Source: a virus. Taken from it: 41,599 bases of DNA. The DNA lies in the IMG/VR virus record IMGVR_UViG_3300008262_003020, positions 1 to 41,599 of that record, one strand, 5' to 3'. Made by a program: the position numbers and the translations under genes. Position 1 is the first letter of the stretch. Every line of letters starts with the position of its first letter. Below the pieces are notes generated by a model, which worked only from the letters and a program-made list of their open reading frames with translations, was not told the DNA's origin and did not search any database. Positions 21,368 to 28,960 of the stretch are shown one piece after another.

Positions 21368-21555
21368 TCTTTTGCCTTTGTGATAATGTCTTGTGTTATT
21401 GTACTATTTTTACTGTCGATAAGCGAGAACTCGTGTAACCGATCCGCACATTTACGTATATCGTCGTGCAATTGTCCTTGACCAATCTCTTCTGCAACGG
21501 TACGTGCAATGTCATGTAAAGCTATTACCGCATCAACTATTTTTAGATTTCTCAT
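21364..21555 (-). CDS. Small helical phage protein of unknown function
   Basis: 63 residues, mostly helical and charged: MRNLKIVDAVIALHDIARTV, then GQLHDDIRKCADRLHEFSLI. Its ATG and stop both overlap neighbours by four bases, in a run of tightly coupled genes from 24.2 kb to 18.8 kb. I do not recognise a family. It could be a partner protein of the adjacent clamp loader, but nothing specific shows that. Confidence 0.6.
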   Translation of the reverse strand: MRNLKIVDAVIALHDIARTVAEEIGQGQLHDDIRKCADRLHEFSLIDSKNSTITQDIITKAKE

Positions 21556-21986
21556 TCTTTTAAGCCTTTATTAATTTCTGCTGCAATTACACGCTGTCGT
21601 AATTCACTGGTTGAAAAATTATGTTCTCGTTTATTAAAATAAAACTCAATTCTGCGATCAATACATTCTCGGCGACCCGTAAAATCGTCGTTTTCGTATT
21701 CCTGTCCTAGTATTCTAACATTAATAGGATAAGAAAGCAAGATGTTTATAAGGTCTTCTTCCGTTTCATAGACAAGTATTTCGTCAACATACTTGCAGGC
21801 TTTGAGTTGTTCATAGCGTTCAAACACACTTTGAACTGGTTTGTTTTTAATACCAGGCCGATCGATAGTAGGATCAGTTTGTAACCCCACAATCAAGTGA
21901 TCGCATTGAGTCTTAGCTTCTTTCAGCATCATAATATGACCTGCATGAAACAGATCAAAGGTGCTACAGGTAAATCCTTTTTTCAT
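21552..21986 (-). CDS. Cytidylyltransferase, glycerol-3-phosphate cytidylyltransferase-like
   Basis: 144 residues. KKGFTCSTFDLFHAGHIMML contains the HxGH active-site motif (H14, H17). It continues DHLIVGLQTDPTIDRPGIKN and SVFERYEQLKACKYVDEILV (the RYEQ element). The nucleotide-binding end is FSTSELRQRVIAA, equivalent to the ISTTxIxxRI loop. This is the TagD/TarD fold, which makes CDP-linked alcohols from CTP. In a phage it might serve surface modification or lipid metabolism; the substrate cannot be read from sequence. Coupled by ATGA overlaps on both sides. It is distinct from the larger nucleotidyltransferase protein at 7223-8548. Confidence 0.85.
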   Translation of the reverse strand: MKKGFTCSTFDLFHAGHIMMLKEAKTQCDHLIVGLQTDPTIDRPGIKNKPVQSVFERYEQLKACKYVDEILVYETEEDLINILLSYPINVRILGQEYENDDFTGRRECIDRRIEFYFNKREHNFSTSELRQRVIAAEINKGLKE

Positions 21987-22243
21987 TCTGGTAATATTTC
22001 TTCTATAATTGGTTCTTCGTTGGGAAAGTAGTGTACATCATAATACTTTTCCCCTACATAATATTCTTCACACCAGCTATGTTGATTATTGCTGGTGCGG
22101 GTTGGTTCGGTCATTTTTAATATAAGCCAAACATGTTTATACTCTTCACCTTCTATAACTCGCTTAGGTGGCCCCATAACTCGACGAATAAACTCCTGGG
22201 CTTCTTCGGGAGTCATGTTTAGAGCATTAGTTTTTTTTGACAT
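21983..22243 (-). CDS. Conserved phage protein of unknown function
   Basis: 86 residues from the ATG at 22243 (MSKKTNALNMTPEEAQEFIR). A longer in-frame start lies within the upstream gene and is unlikely. The protein has a helical start, a beta middle (EYKHVWLILKMTEPTRTSNN) and an aromatic, acidic end (YYVGEKYYDVHYFPNEEPII). It overlaps the MazG-like gene by 17 bases. I do not recognise the family. Confidence 0.6.
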   Translation of the reverse strand: MSKKTNALNMTPEEAQEFIRRVMGPPKRVIEGEEYKHVWLILKMTEPTRTSNNQHSWCEEYYVGEKYYDVHYFPNEEPIIEEILPE

Positions 22244-22598
22244 AGGGCAGCAAGTTAGGCGGAGTCCACCCATCAGGCTTGAGTACTTTGCCATCTTCAC
22301 GTTTAATTACTTTGCCGGTCTTCTTATCAATCTTGGCAAAGTTAGTAGCCATTACTTCCTTCCAGGCACCTTCAGCATCAAAGCCAGCTGAATGAATGGC
22401 ACCTATGGTCACAACCAACATGTCAATGAGTGCATCTAGAATTTCTACACGATCCTTGTTGATGATGGCTTGATTAAGTTCTTCGGCTTCTTCTTCGATT
22501 AACCCAAGATACATATTGAATTGATCTGTATCTGCAGAGTCTACTGCTTGATCGCAGGCCCGCATGAATTTTTCTTGATCACGAAACGGATTAGTCAT
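22227..22598 (-). CDS. MazG-like nucleotide pyrophosphohydrolase
   Basis: 123 residues. The family core is YLGLIEEEAEELNQAIINKD, with the ExxEE-type metal site at 35-40, followed by VEILDALIDMLVVTIGAIH, giving D56 and D60 as further ligands. The C-terminal segment, KVIKREDGKVLKPDGWTPPN, is characteristic of phage members related to phosphoribosyl-ATP pyrophosphohydrolases. These all-helical enzymes hydrolyse (d)NTPs to monophosphates; marine phage MazG proteins are thought to adjust nucleotide pools or host stringent signals. It lies in the tightly packed accessory region, 9 bases after 22608-22847. Confidence 0.82.
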   Translation of the reverse strand: MTNPFRDQEKFMRACDQAVDSADTDQFNMYLGLIEEEAEELNQAIINKDRVEILDALIDMLVVTIGAIHSAGFDAEGAWKEVMATNFAKIDKKTGKVIKREDGKVLKPDGWTPPNLLPYVKKN

Positions 22599-22607
22599 AT
22601 ATCTCCT

Positions 22608-22847
22608 TCAAGACTTTAGTATTTTTATTATATGCTTTTTTTCTTGTTCCAGCAACCACTGCTCTTCCAAATCTCCGAAGTTGGGAGATTTAGCCAAGGT
22701 CTCATCTATGATCTGTTTGATCTGATAGAGATCTTGTTTGCAGTTCCATTGTGTGAATCCGTCGTTGTACGGACTAGAGATTTCTCTGGCGAGACTATGT
22801 ACTTGAGAAGTGATATTACTCACTTCCCAATTTTTCTTAAAACCCAT
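22608..22847 (-). CDS. Small helical T4-like phage protein
   Basis: 79 residues: MGFKKNWEVSNITSQVHSLA, DGFTQWNCKQDLYQIKQIID, then EQWLLEQEKKHIIKILK. It is all-helical. I recall proteins with the 'GFTQWxxKQDLYxLK' segment in other T4-like marine phages, without function. The ATG overlaps the end of the GroES-like gene. No catalytic motif is visible. Confidence 0.65.
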   Translation of the reverse strand: MGFKKNWEVSNITSQVHSLAREISSPYNDGFTQWNCKQDLYQIKQIIDETLAKSPNFGDLEEQWLLEQEKKHIIKILKS

Positions 22848-23269
22848 TAGCTGATCTTAGACATGTTACCTGGCATGAAGTCTTCGGGATTGATATTCAT
22901 ACTCGATCCGTTTGAAAATTCTTGCCCAATGTAAGCATCATTGGGACGTGAGTCACTGACAGCTAACACAGCCGATATTTCTATCTTTTGCACTTCTTTA
23001 ATACTTTCGCCATCATCGATTTTGATTTTACGAGTCCATCGACCATGAGCAATCAACAGCCATTGTCCTACATTAACATCTAACTCACAGCTATCACCGA
23101 TCTTGTAAACTCGAGCCCAGCGTGGTTTAACTCCATGTGCTTTACCGTCGTCGCTATTGATTATAATACCACTGGCAGTGACCTGTTCCCCCATTTCCAT
23201 ATCACAGACTAATATGTCTTTACTCAGGGGACGTACCTGCATTTGTCGTGCTTCGAATGCTGTAGCCAT
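22847..23269 (-). CDS. GroES-like co-chaperonin (gp31 analogue)
   Basis: 140 residues. The GroES fold can be followed: QVRPLSKDILVCDMEMGEQV at the N-terminus, a mobile-loop-like segment TASGIIINSDDGKAHG, then WARVYKIGDSCELDVNVGQW and LLIAHGRWTRKIKIDDGES. The C-terminal 30 residues (NGSSMNINPEDFMPGNMSKI) are an extension. Like T4 gp31, it would cap the host GroEL so that large phage proteins such as the capsid protein fold. It is one of three chaperone-type genes in the window with dnaJ and clp. ATG start; no obvious strong ribosome-binding site was needed to choose it. Confidence 0.8.
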   Translation of the reverse strand: MATAFEARQMQVRPLSKDILVCDMEMGEQVTASGIIINSDDGKAHGVKPRWARVYKIGDSCELDVNVGQWLLIAHGRWTRKIKIDDGESIKEVQKIEISAVLAVSDSRPNDAYIGQEFSNGSSMNINPEDFMPGNMSKIS

Positions 23270-23277
23270 GTTGATCC

Positions 23278-23508
23278 TTATTTCTTGTTGCTGCGAGCAG
23301 CTACTTCTTCATGTAAGGCGTTGGGATTTTGTGCGTAATAGTCTGCCAACACTTGTTCACGTGTGCGTATCACTCTGCCACCTTCGCCAATTTCGTCCCC
23401 GCGAGCATTGACTTTCATGTTACCCACAGCTGGAGTTTTTTCAAATCTCAAGCTCATCTTTTCCATATCAATTTCTTTGCCTCGCATAGAGGTATAAGTT
23501 CTTCCCAT
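23278..23508 (-). CDS. Conserved small T4-like phage protein (RGKEIDMEK)
   Basis: 76 residues from the ATG at 23508, which has AAGGAG 7 bases upstream; an earlier in-frame ATG would lie in the preceding gene. It reads RTYTSMRGKEIDMEKMSLRF, TPAVGNMKVNARGDEIGEGG and RVIRTREQVLADYYAQNP. The 'RGKEIDMEK...TPAVGNxxVNARGDxLGxGG' pattern is one I recall as nearly universal in marine T4-like phages. Function unknown; a virion-associated role is possible. Confidence 0.75.
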   Translation of the reverse strand: MGRTYTSMRGKEIDMEKMSLRFEKTPAVGNMKVNARGDEIGEGGRVIRTREQVLADYYAQNPNALHEEVAARSNKK

Positions 23509-23509
23509 T

Positions 23510-23971
23510 TTATTCTCCTTTAAAGAATTCTGTAATCGGTAGTTTGTATTTAACGCTATCGATTTTGTGTACGCCAATTATGAATAACACATAACTGGCC
23601 ACGCTGCTTCCTCTTCCCACCCCCCATACTACCTGGTTGTTTCTTAATGTATCTACCACGTATTTCATTGCTCGCAGCACAGGCAACAGATCATGTTTTC
23701 TATATAGGTCGAGTTCTTGCAGCAATCTATCATAGTTTTGTTCTGGACATTGATCCACTAAAAATGCTTCTATGTCCATGTGTTGATATTCTTTGGGAAT
23801 GAACCATTCAGTGCAGTCTATGTCAGCGGGGGGAATTGGATAGTTCAAGTGCTCTTGATGTAATCTGTTCACGTATTGTGAAAGATCATCTGCAGTGGTA
23901 CAATGGCTCAGTATGTCTGGCCCATGCTGCATTACACCTTGTACGAGTTGTTGAGTTGTATTAGTCCACAT
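23510..23971 (-). CDS. Short protein with a DNA polymerase III alpha-like GRGSS motif
   Basis: 153 residues. It opens MWTNTTQQLVQGVMQHGPDI and continues DCTEWFIPKEYQHMDIEAFL and LYRKHDLLPVLRAMKYVVDT. Near 117-145 lies VVWGVGRGSSVASYVLFIIG then HKIDSVKYKLPITEFF. That segment resembles the GPGRGSAAGSLVAYxLGITxIDPIxYxLLFERF block of bacterial DNA polymerase III alpha. The rest of the polymerase is absent, and I recall stand-alone proteins of this length in other marine T4-like phages, so it is not a truncation. Role unknown; it may bind nucleotide or DNA. The stop overlaps the ribosome-binding site of the next gene. Confidence 0.7.
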   Translation of the reverse strand: MWTNTTQQLVQGVMQHGPDILSHCTTADDLSQYVNRLHQEHLNYPIPPADIDCTEWFIPKEYQHMDIEAFLVDQCPEQNYDRLLQELDLYRKHDLLPVLRAMKYVVDTLRNNQVVWGVGRGSSVASYVLFIIGVHKIDSVKYKLPITEFFKGE

Positions 23972-24191
23972 TGATCAATTGACCTAAATCACCATCTGCT
24001 TGTTTCAATTTCAGAGCATGCCTCTTTGCGAGTTCTTCTCTATATATTGTAACAAAAGTAGATAGCTGTGTCAAGAGATCTGTACTGCCCATTCTGGCAG
24101 CAGCGTAATATTTTTTATTCAATTCGATCAAGCGATTTTCAATTTCTTGATCTTTGAATTCAGAAAGATCGCCACTCAAGGGATGAAACAT
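23961..24191 (-). CDS. Conserved small phage protein (HPLSGDLSEF)
   Basis: 76 residues from the ATG at 24191, whose first base is the last base of the upstream stop (TGATG coupling). A start 18 codons earlier would lie inside the upstream gene. It reads MFHPLSGDLSEFKDQEIENR, LIELNKKYYAAARMGSTDLL and ends with a charged helix and DLGQLINVD. I recall similar proteins ('NPFSGDLSEFSDEEIExKLSELQKKYWxARR') in cyanophages near structural genes. All-helical; function unknown. Confidence 0.75.
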   Translation of the reverse strand: MFHPLSGDLSEFKDQEIENRLIELNKKYYAAARMGSTDLLTQLSTFVTIYREELAKRHALKLKQADGDLGQLINVD

Positions 24192-24772
24192 CAGCTGTAT
24201 AAACCTAGATAATTCATCCAAATTACAGTAGCACTGTGCTGCCATACTTCGATTATCACGGGATTGGTAGCAGAAGTAACTGTAACTGATCCAGGAAATC
24301 CTGGTGATTTTTTAATCACTGTTCCGCCTGTGGTTGTGAATGTTATGGTTCTAGCAGTACCGTCACCGTAGAGCTCCAGGGTAGCTTTGCCAATCTGGCC
24401 AAGTCCTGTGATATCTACTGCTCCGGTAGGAAATTCGGAGAATGACAGACTGGTGTTTGCGCCAACCTTGATTACATGATACATTGCCTGTTTGAAGCTG
24501 ACGTCCTGTGTACCTGCAACAATAGCAGCACCGTAATCCTTTTTGCGCAGATATGCGTCATTGAGTGTAACAGATCCCACGATGTTATATAGAAAATCAT
24601 TGTCTTGATCAGTTCTAGCTGCGTTGTCTTGCAGGTCTGTGATTTCTGTTTTGGCAGTTGAGAAGTTGTTTTTGATAGTATCAAAGTTATCTCTAAACAC
24701 CTGCGTGTCGTTGTCCTGTCCAGCTACAGGAAAGTTTTCATTTATTGCTGCGAAATTAATAAGGCTTGTCAA
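24191..24772 (-). CDS. Virion structural protein with the fibre-type N-terminal module
   Basis: 193 residues from a TTG at 24772, with GGAG upstream; no ATG occurs before residue 92. Residues 1-45 (FAAINENFPVAGQDNDTQVF, then RDNFDTIKNNFSTAKTEI) are a divergent form of the N-terminal module found in the neighbouring fibre proteins. The rest is beta-rich, with TGLGQIGKATLELYGDGTAR and a C-terminal IIEVWQHSATVIWMNYLGL that looks like a capping strand set. A late motif lies 33 bases upstream. Likely a small tail or neck fibre component; exact role unknown. Confidence 0.7.
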   Translation of the reverse strand: MTSLINFAAINENFPVAGQDNDTQVFRDNFDTIKNNFSTAKTEITDLQDNAARTDQDNDFLYNIVGSVTLNDAYLRKKDYGAAIVAGTQDVSFKQAMYHVIKVGANTSLSFSEFPTGAVDITGLGQIGKATLELYGDGTARTITFTTTGGTVIKKSPGFPGSVTVTSATNPVIIEVWQHSATVIWMNYLGLYS

Positions 24773-24805
24773 GGTAATTTTTCTCCACGTTGCGGGAATG
24801 CAAGG

Positions 24806-24813
24806 TATTTATC
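24806..24813 (-). promoter_or_regulatory. Late-type promoter motif GATAAATA
   Basis: Minus-strand GATAAATA, 33 bases before the TTG start of 24191-24772 and overlapping the last codons of the Ig-domain gene. Confidence 0.55.
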
Positions 24814-27073
24814 CTCTACTGCGCATCCATAACGGTAAAAATTCGCGATCGCGATCTCCTACTGCTTGTATCTGCTTGCGCATGTTCTTAATTGAATTAG
24901 GAAATACTCGCTGATGATCTCGATCACTGACAAACGGAATATCGCTGTCTACTTTGATGCTGTCATAACTGATCAATACCTTACTGTTGATATTGTTAGA
25001 TAAATTCACAGTTTGGCTGATGCTTTTGCCGTTTTTTTCTAAATCATCGATGATATCTACATACACAATTTCGTATACTACTTCTTGGGTTACGGGATCT
25101 TTGGCTTGGCTGACTTTGATGTTGCCAAATTTTAAACGCTTGTGGTAATGATTGCGACTCATAGCCTGTACATATTTCACAGCAGCAACACTTTCTATAC
25201 CTGCATATATCAGAACTCGCAGATCCGTTTGCACTCCAAAGTTTGAATCGCCATAGCGATACAGATCCGCGGGTCTAAATATAGTAGCGTCTGTAATGAA
25301 ATTATACCATGCTAATCTTTTGGATTTAGATTGAAAGGCTCTGACATAGAGATTGGCAAAAGTTTGATTGTTCTCAACTCGCACAGCAATATTAAATGTG
25401 CGATCAACTGTGACAAAATTCACACTGTCTCTGGCTTTCACAGTGAATGTAAATTTAAGATCAAATGTAGAGGTACCGCCGTCAAAGACTGCAGAAAAGT
25501 CTCTGCTCAATGTTGAACTGTCTTCTGCAGGAGCAAGGCTGTCTGAGCGTTCAAAGAACCTAGTCAATCCCGGACCAGCATCATCTGCAAACTGTTTGAC
25601 CTTGCCTTGTAATATTCCAGTAGGTAAAAATGTCAATCCTGGAGGCAGTTTGCCTGATACAAATTCATAGGCAATCCTTCCGCCATACAACAGACTTTTT
25701 GCTTGAATATATTTTTCACTGGCAGTGTTGGGTTTTATAGTGCCGAGGTCACTGTCTGTGATCCACTCAACAGCACTGTCGATTTCACCGATCACAGTTA
25801 CAGTAAATGTTTTTTCGGTCTTAGATGTACCTGCTCGCCAATAGGTTTCATCTGTGGGCAGTCTATTGAGATGCACTTGCACACAGATATATGTGATACC
25901 TAAGAATTCTACAGCGTCATTGATTTTATAAGTGGTAAAGTTATTCCATGAACCTTTGTAGATATATGATATATAAGCCAGTGCTGCGGGATAGTTTACT
26001 GCACGGATTGTAAATTTATAGTCTCTGGAAATTCTAGCCTGATACGGTACTGATCCGGCAATATCGCCTGTGGATGTATCTAATGCCATGCCTGGAGGCA
26101 GTGTGCTCTGTGAACCATCTGGATTAGTAGGCAGTAAGAAATAGGTAATAGTACCGCTGAGAGTGGGCGGATCATAGACATCTAAAAATATAGTCACATA
26201 GTTGTTGGCTCGGAATCGACCAAGATCGCTACCAGTGATCCAGATAGGTACACGATCACTGCTGGTATCTGCTTGAAATATGTTAGTGTCGACCTGCACT
26301 ATTGAGTTGTCTGCCTGCAAGAATTCTTCAGTAACTACATATATCTTAAACAATCTAGTTTCTGTATACACACCGTCAGTGACAGCTACTATGAAATTAT
26401 AGATCCTGCTCAGTCGTCTTGGAGTTCTGCTGGGTTCGTTGTAGTCAAATGTAAAACTATCAAATACAAACGTGTCGTAGCCATTGCTGCGAGCTTCCAC
26501 GAAGTCTATGGGAAATACATCTAAGGGAGCGGTGTCATATCCTCCTGAAGTTTCCAGACTATATTCTACAGCAAATATAGGATCAGTGAATCCCGATATC
26601 ACGCCACTCTTGCTGAGGCTGAGACCGGGAGGCAGCAGTCCGCCGTTGGGCATGAGATAAAATTCTAAGACATCACCGGCTATGAGATCTTCGTCACGTG
26701 CTTGTAGTTGAAAGTTTACCTGTGCATTGTCTAACACAAAATATGCTTCGGCTGGTCCGACATTTAAAAATCCTTCCTGCGTGAGCCAGATTGGTCTGTC
26801 GCTGCCATCTACTGCAAGATTAAAAGTGCGATCTTCAATGTCTACACCGTCTGAAGCACGAATCACAAATCTGCTGTCTGTATAGACTTTAACTTCTGTG
26901 GGACTACCTTTGATTGTGCCGTTGATTAGTTTGAGTCCCCGGGGCAATGCACCTGCGATAACACTGTAGGTGATAACAGCAGTAAGGTTAGTTGTAGCCT
27001 GCAGAACGATATCGATAGGTATACGTTCTGTGAGTAACCCTAAACTACCAGCGGGTGTGATCCATGTTATCAT
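24809..27073 (-). CDS. Large virion/fibre protein with putative Ig-like (He_PIG-type) domains
   Basis: 754 residues, almost entirely beta. At least four repeats carry the He_PIG pattern: GALPRGLKLINGTIKGSP (near 42), GGLLPPGLSLSKSGVISGF (near 150), STLPPGMALDTSTGDIAGSV (near 330) and GKLPPGLTFLPTGILQGKV (near 475). Each is followed by strands ending 'F.I.A.D.......F.I.V', as in cadherin-like bacterial surface proteins. The last 190 residues differ, with a helical stretch (MSRNHYHKRLKFGNIKVSQA). Such domains usually mediate weak carbohydrate or surface binding. It starts MITWITPAGSLGLL and sits first in the fibre cluster after the accessory genes. Virion location is inferred. Confidence 0.75.
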   Translation of the reverse strand: MITWITPAGSLGLLTERIPIDIVLQATTNLTAVITYSVIAGALPRGLKLINGTIKGSPTEVKVYTDSRFVIRASDGVDIEDRTFNLAVDGSDRPIWLTQEGFLNVGPAEAYFVLDNAQVNFQLQARDEDLIAGDVLEFYLMPNGGLLPPGLSLSKSGVISGFTDPIFAVEYSLETSGGYDTAPLDVFPIDFVEARSNGYDTFVFDSFTFDYNEPSRTPRRLSRIYNFIVAVTDGVYTETRLFKIYVVTEEFLQADNSIVQVDTNIFQADTSSDRVPIWITGSDLGRFRANNYVTIFLDVYDPPTLSGTITYFLLPTNPDGSQSTLPPGMALDTSTGDIAGSVPYQARISRDYKFTIRAVNYPAALAYISYIYKGSWNNFTTYKINDAVEFLGITYICVQVHLNRLPTDETYWRAGTSKTEKTFTVTVIGEIDSAVEWITDSDLGTIKPNTASEKYIQAKSLLYGGRIAYEFVSGKLPPGLTFLPTGILQGKVKQFADDAGPGLTRFFERSDSLAPAEDSSTLSRDFSAVFDGGTSTFDLKFTFTVKARDSVNFVTVDRTFNIAVRVENNQTFANLYVRAFQSKSKRLAWYNFITDATIFRPADLYRYGDSNFGVQTDLRVLIYAGIESVAAVKYVQAMSRNHYHKRLKFGNIKVSQAKDPVTQEVVYEIVYVDIIDDLEKNGKSISQTVNLSNNINSKVLISYDSIKVDSDIPFVSDRDHQRVFPNSIKNMRKQIQAVGDRDREFLPLWMRSRG

Positions 27074-27084
27074 GCGATCAATCC

Positions 27085-27660
27085 TTAAACAATTGTTCCG
27101 CAGTTCAGATCTATGCGTCCGGGAAGTAGAACAGTGCCAAAATCTATGTTTGCAGATTGCAATGCTACCTGCATGGCATTGGTGTATGATCCGTTGATGG
27201 TTCCAAAATCGTAGGACTCTAGTATATCGGTTACAGGAACAATGGTTTTAAAACTTATAGTGGATCCGAATGCAGTAACTTCAATGTCTTTTCTACTGGT
27301 AGTTGACCCCGGAGCAGCCACACCTGCCATGGTGATCTGTTGATGTGTGCTGGCCAACATAACTCCAGCATCGGTGTCTATTCTAATGAAAGCATCCGGA
27401 GAAGTGTTGTTAACAGTGATAGTGTCTGTGTTTTCATTCAGTAACATTTTTGTGCCGGACACTAATTTTTTAAATCGTAGATCAGCACCTACTTTTTCTT
27501 TGAACACACCTACACCTACTGCGCCTACGTTGGTGGCAGTGATAGTTAGTTGTGCAGATAAATCTGTGAAGTTGGCATTTACCTTTTGAAACGCGGTGCG
27601 TAGATCATCGCCTAGGCCATCATTTACCACATTGCCGATATTAATTGTTTGTATAGTCAT
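27085..27660 (-). CDS. Tail-fibre-type structural protein with the shared N-terminal module
   Basis: 191 residues. The first 37 residues (MTIQTINIGNVVNDGLGDDL, then RTAFQKVNANFTDLSAQL) are the 'INIGxxxNDGxGDxLRxAFxKVNxNFxEL' module shared with two other proteins downstream on the map. The remaining 150 residues are beta-rich, Thr/Ser/Gly-rich and fibre-like (KMLLNENTDTITVNNTSPDA), ending LLPGRIDLNCGTIV. AAGAGAG and a late motif precede the ATG. The module probably anchors the fibre to a common base or promotes trimerisation; this is inferred from its repeated use. Confidence 0.72.
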   Translation of the reverse strand: MTIQTINIGNVVNDGLGDDLRTAFQKVNANFTDLSAQLTITATNVGAVGVGVFKEKVGADLRFKKLVSGTKMLLNENTDTITVNNTSPDAFIRIDTDAGVMLASTHQQITMAGVAAPGSTTSRKDIEVTAFGSTISFKTIVPVTDILESYDFGTINGSYTNAMQVALQSANIDFGTVLLPGRIDLNCGTIV

Positions 27661-27678
27661 ATCACGCTCTCTTTAGTA

Positions 27679-27685
27679 TATTTAC
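27679..27685 (-). promoter_or_regulatory. Late-type promoter motif GTAAATA
   Basis: Minus-strand GGTAAATATAC, 18 bases before the ATG at 27660, with a ribosome-binding site between. Confidence 0.6.
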
Positions 27686-27702
27686 CCATTATTAGTATCC
27701 AA

Positions 27703-28095
27703 TCATGCAGGAGTTTTGCAAACTAAAAAATTGAAATTATTAGTGTTCGAAGTTCCAACATTAGCCCCTGTGAAAAAATTAACCACACGCCCAGACTCTG
27801 AAGTCCAAATATTGTAAGCATGACTCGAAAATACCCACCCGTAAATACTTTGAGCATCAGCATAACTCAGCACTGCTGCAAGACTTTGAATTTCTGCAAC
27901 AGTGGCCGTTCGCCATGTGCCTGGTGGAAAGCCTAGACCTGTAAAGTTTGCGGCGTGGGTTTGTGCTGCTGCATAAGTCCCACCGGTGGTCATGGGTGCC
28001 CAGGTCAATCCAGCCAAAGTAACATAGCCTGCTGGCAGTAGTGAGAGTCGTCGTCGACGACCAAACTTGAATGAACCGGTGAATGAACCCAGCAT
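27703..28095 (-). CDS. Small tip protein with DUF1566/C-type-lectin-like features
   Basis: 130 residues. A short basic N-terminus (KFGRRRRLSLLPAGY) leads into a compact domain: GLTWAPMTTGGTYAAAQTHA, PPGTWRTATVAEIQSLAAV and a C-terminal part with VFSSHAYNIWTSESGRVVN and NFNFLVCKTPA. The 'TWR.ptvaEl.sL...WtSe' order is that of DUF1566/Lcl-type domains, which share the C-type-lectin fold used by several phage receptor-binding proteins. It follows a fibre gene by one base with AGGA in the gap, so it is likely a fibre-tip or adhesin subunit. Assignment to the fold is tentative. Confidence 0.6.
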   Translation of the reverse strand: MLGSFTGSFKFGRRRRLSLLPAGYVTLAGLTWAPMTTGGTYAAAQTHAANFTGLGFPPGTWRTATVAEIQSLAAVLSYADAQSIYGWVFSSHAYNIWTSESGRVVNFFTGANVGTSNTNNFNFLVCKTPA

Positions 28096-28096
28096 G

Positions 28097-28960
28097 TTAG
28101 AATCCTGTTAGTTGTCCCAGCACTGTGTAAGTGCCAGAATTGTTTATGATACTAAATGTCACTACATCAGTTCTGTTGGTGCTGGGTGTTGGTGTAGCAT
28201 TGCCCTGCCAGTTTAAGGTCTGTGCCACACCTGCAATCTGAACTGCTGAAGGATAGTAACCTATAGCACCTTGCGCTATGATTAGGGTCACTGAGGTAGC
28301 TCTATTCCATGTATCAAGTAAATTAGTTAAATTCACAGTCCAGTTGGCATCTGGGCTCGTATGATAAAATATGTGTCCGTTGGCGCAGTTGTGTGTTACT
28401 ACACCGGTAGCATCTGCCAAACTACTGAAGAATTCATAGACTCCATTTGCGACAAATAAATCATCAACTACCACATTAGTGCCATTGGATTTATTACCTA
28501 GTGACACCGCTCCTACACCACTGCTTCGTCCTATATCAATCTGTCCATTAGTTGCAGAATCAATAATTACATAGCTTTCACCTTCAATGGTCAAGTTTCC
28601 AGACATGGTTTTTATAACAGCATCTTCGGGCAATGTCAGTTCGCCATCTTCACCAAACTGCCAACGGCGCAGTGTTGAATCACTCAAGTTGATTTCAATG
28701 TTGATATTGCTGTCACTGCGGATGTCACCCGGTATAGTTAAACTACCATCCGCACTGAATGTCCAATTCTTTGATCCTCCGGGTGCAGCGCCAGACCCGT
28801 TGGCTATTATGTTAAGGTTGTCCTGTGAAGTAAGTGCAAGACTGCCTGACACTGAACTCTTCATCACCATCGTCAGCAAGTCTATCTTGAGTGAGGGGAA
28901 CATTGACCCATTGATAGCCTGCCCAGGCGATAGTATCTCCAGCGTTAGGATTATTGACAT
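28097..28960 (-). CDS. Tail-fibre protein, C-terminal part in a shifted frame
   Basis: 287 residues as read from 28960, but the first 30 or so are the shifted reading of the preceding frame. From about MKSSVSGSLALTSQDNLNII it is typical fibre sequence: SGAAPGGSKNWTFSADGSLT, IPGDIRSDSNINIEINLSDS, WQFGEDGELTLPEDAVIKTM, then a beta-rich tip ending NNSGTYTVLGQLTGF. It most likely continues the protein that starts at 29408 in another frame, the break being near 28860-28900. Fibre genes recombine often, so this could be a real recombinant, a frameshift used for phase variation, or an assembly error. Confidence 0.65.
   Translation of the reverse strand: MSIILTLEILSPGQAINGSMFPSLKIDLLTMVMKSSVSGSLALTSQDNLNIIANGSGAAPGGSKNWTFSADGSLTIPGDIRSDSNINIEINLSDSTLRRWQFGEDGELTLPEDAVIKTMSGNLTIEGESYVIIDSATNGQIDIGRSSGVGAVSLGNKSNGTNVVVDDLFVANGVYEFFSSLADATGVVTHNCANGHIFYHTSPDANWTVNLTNLLDTWNRATSVTLIIAQGAIGYYPSAVQIAGVAQTLNWQGNATPTPSTNRTDVVTFSIINNSGTYTVLGQLTGF

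Noticed and set aside
27703-28095. A diversity-generating retroelement
   Set aside because: The possible lectin-like target is present, but I found no reverse transcriptase frame or nearby near-identical template repeat in the window.
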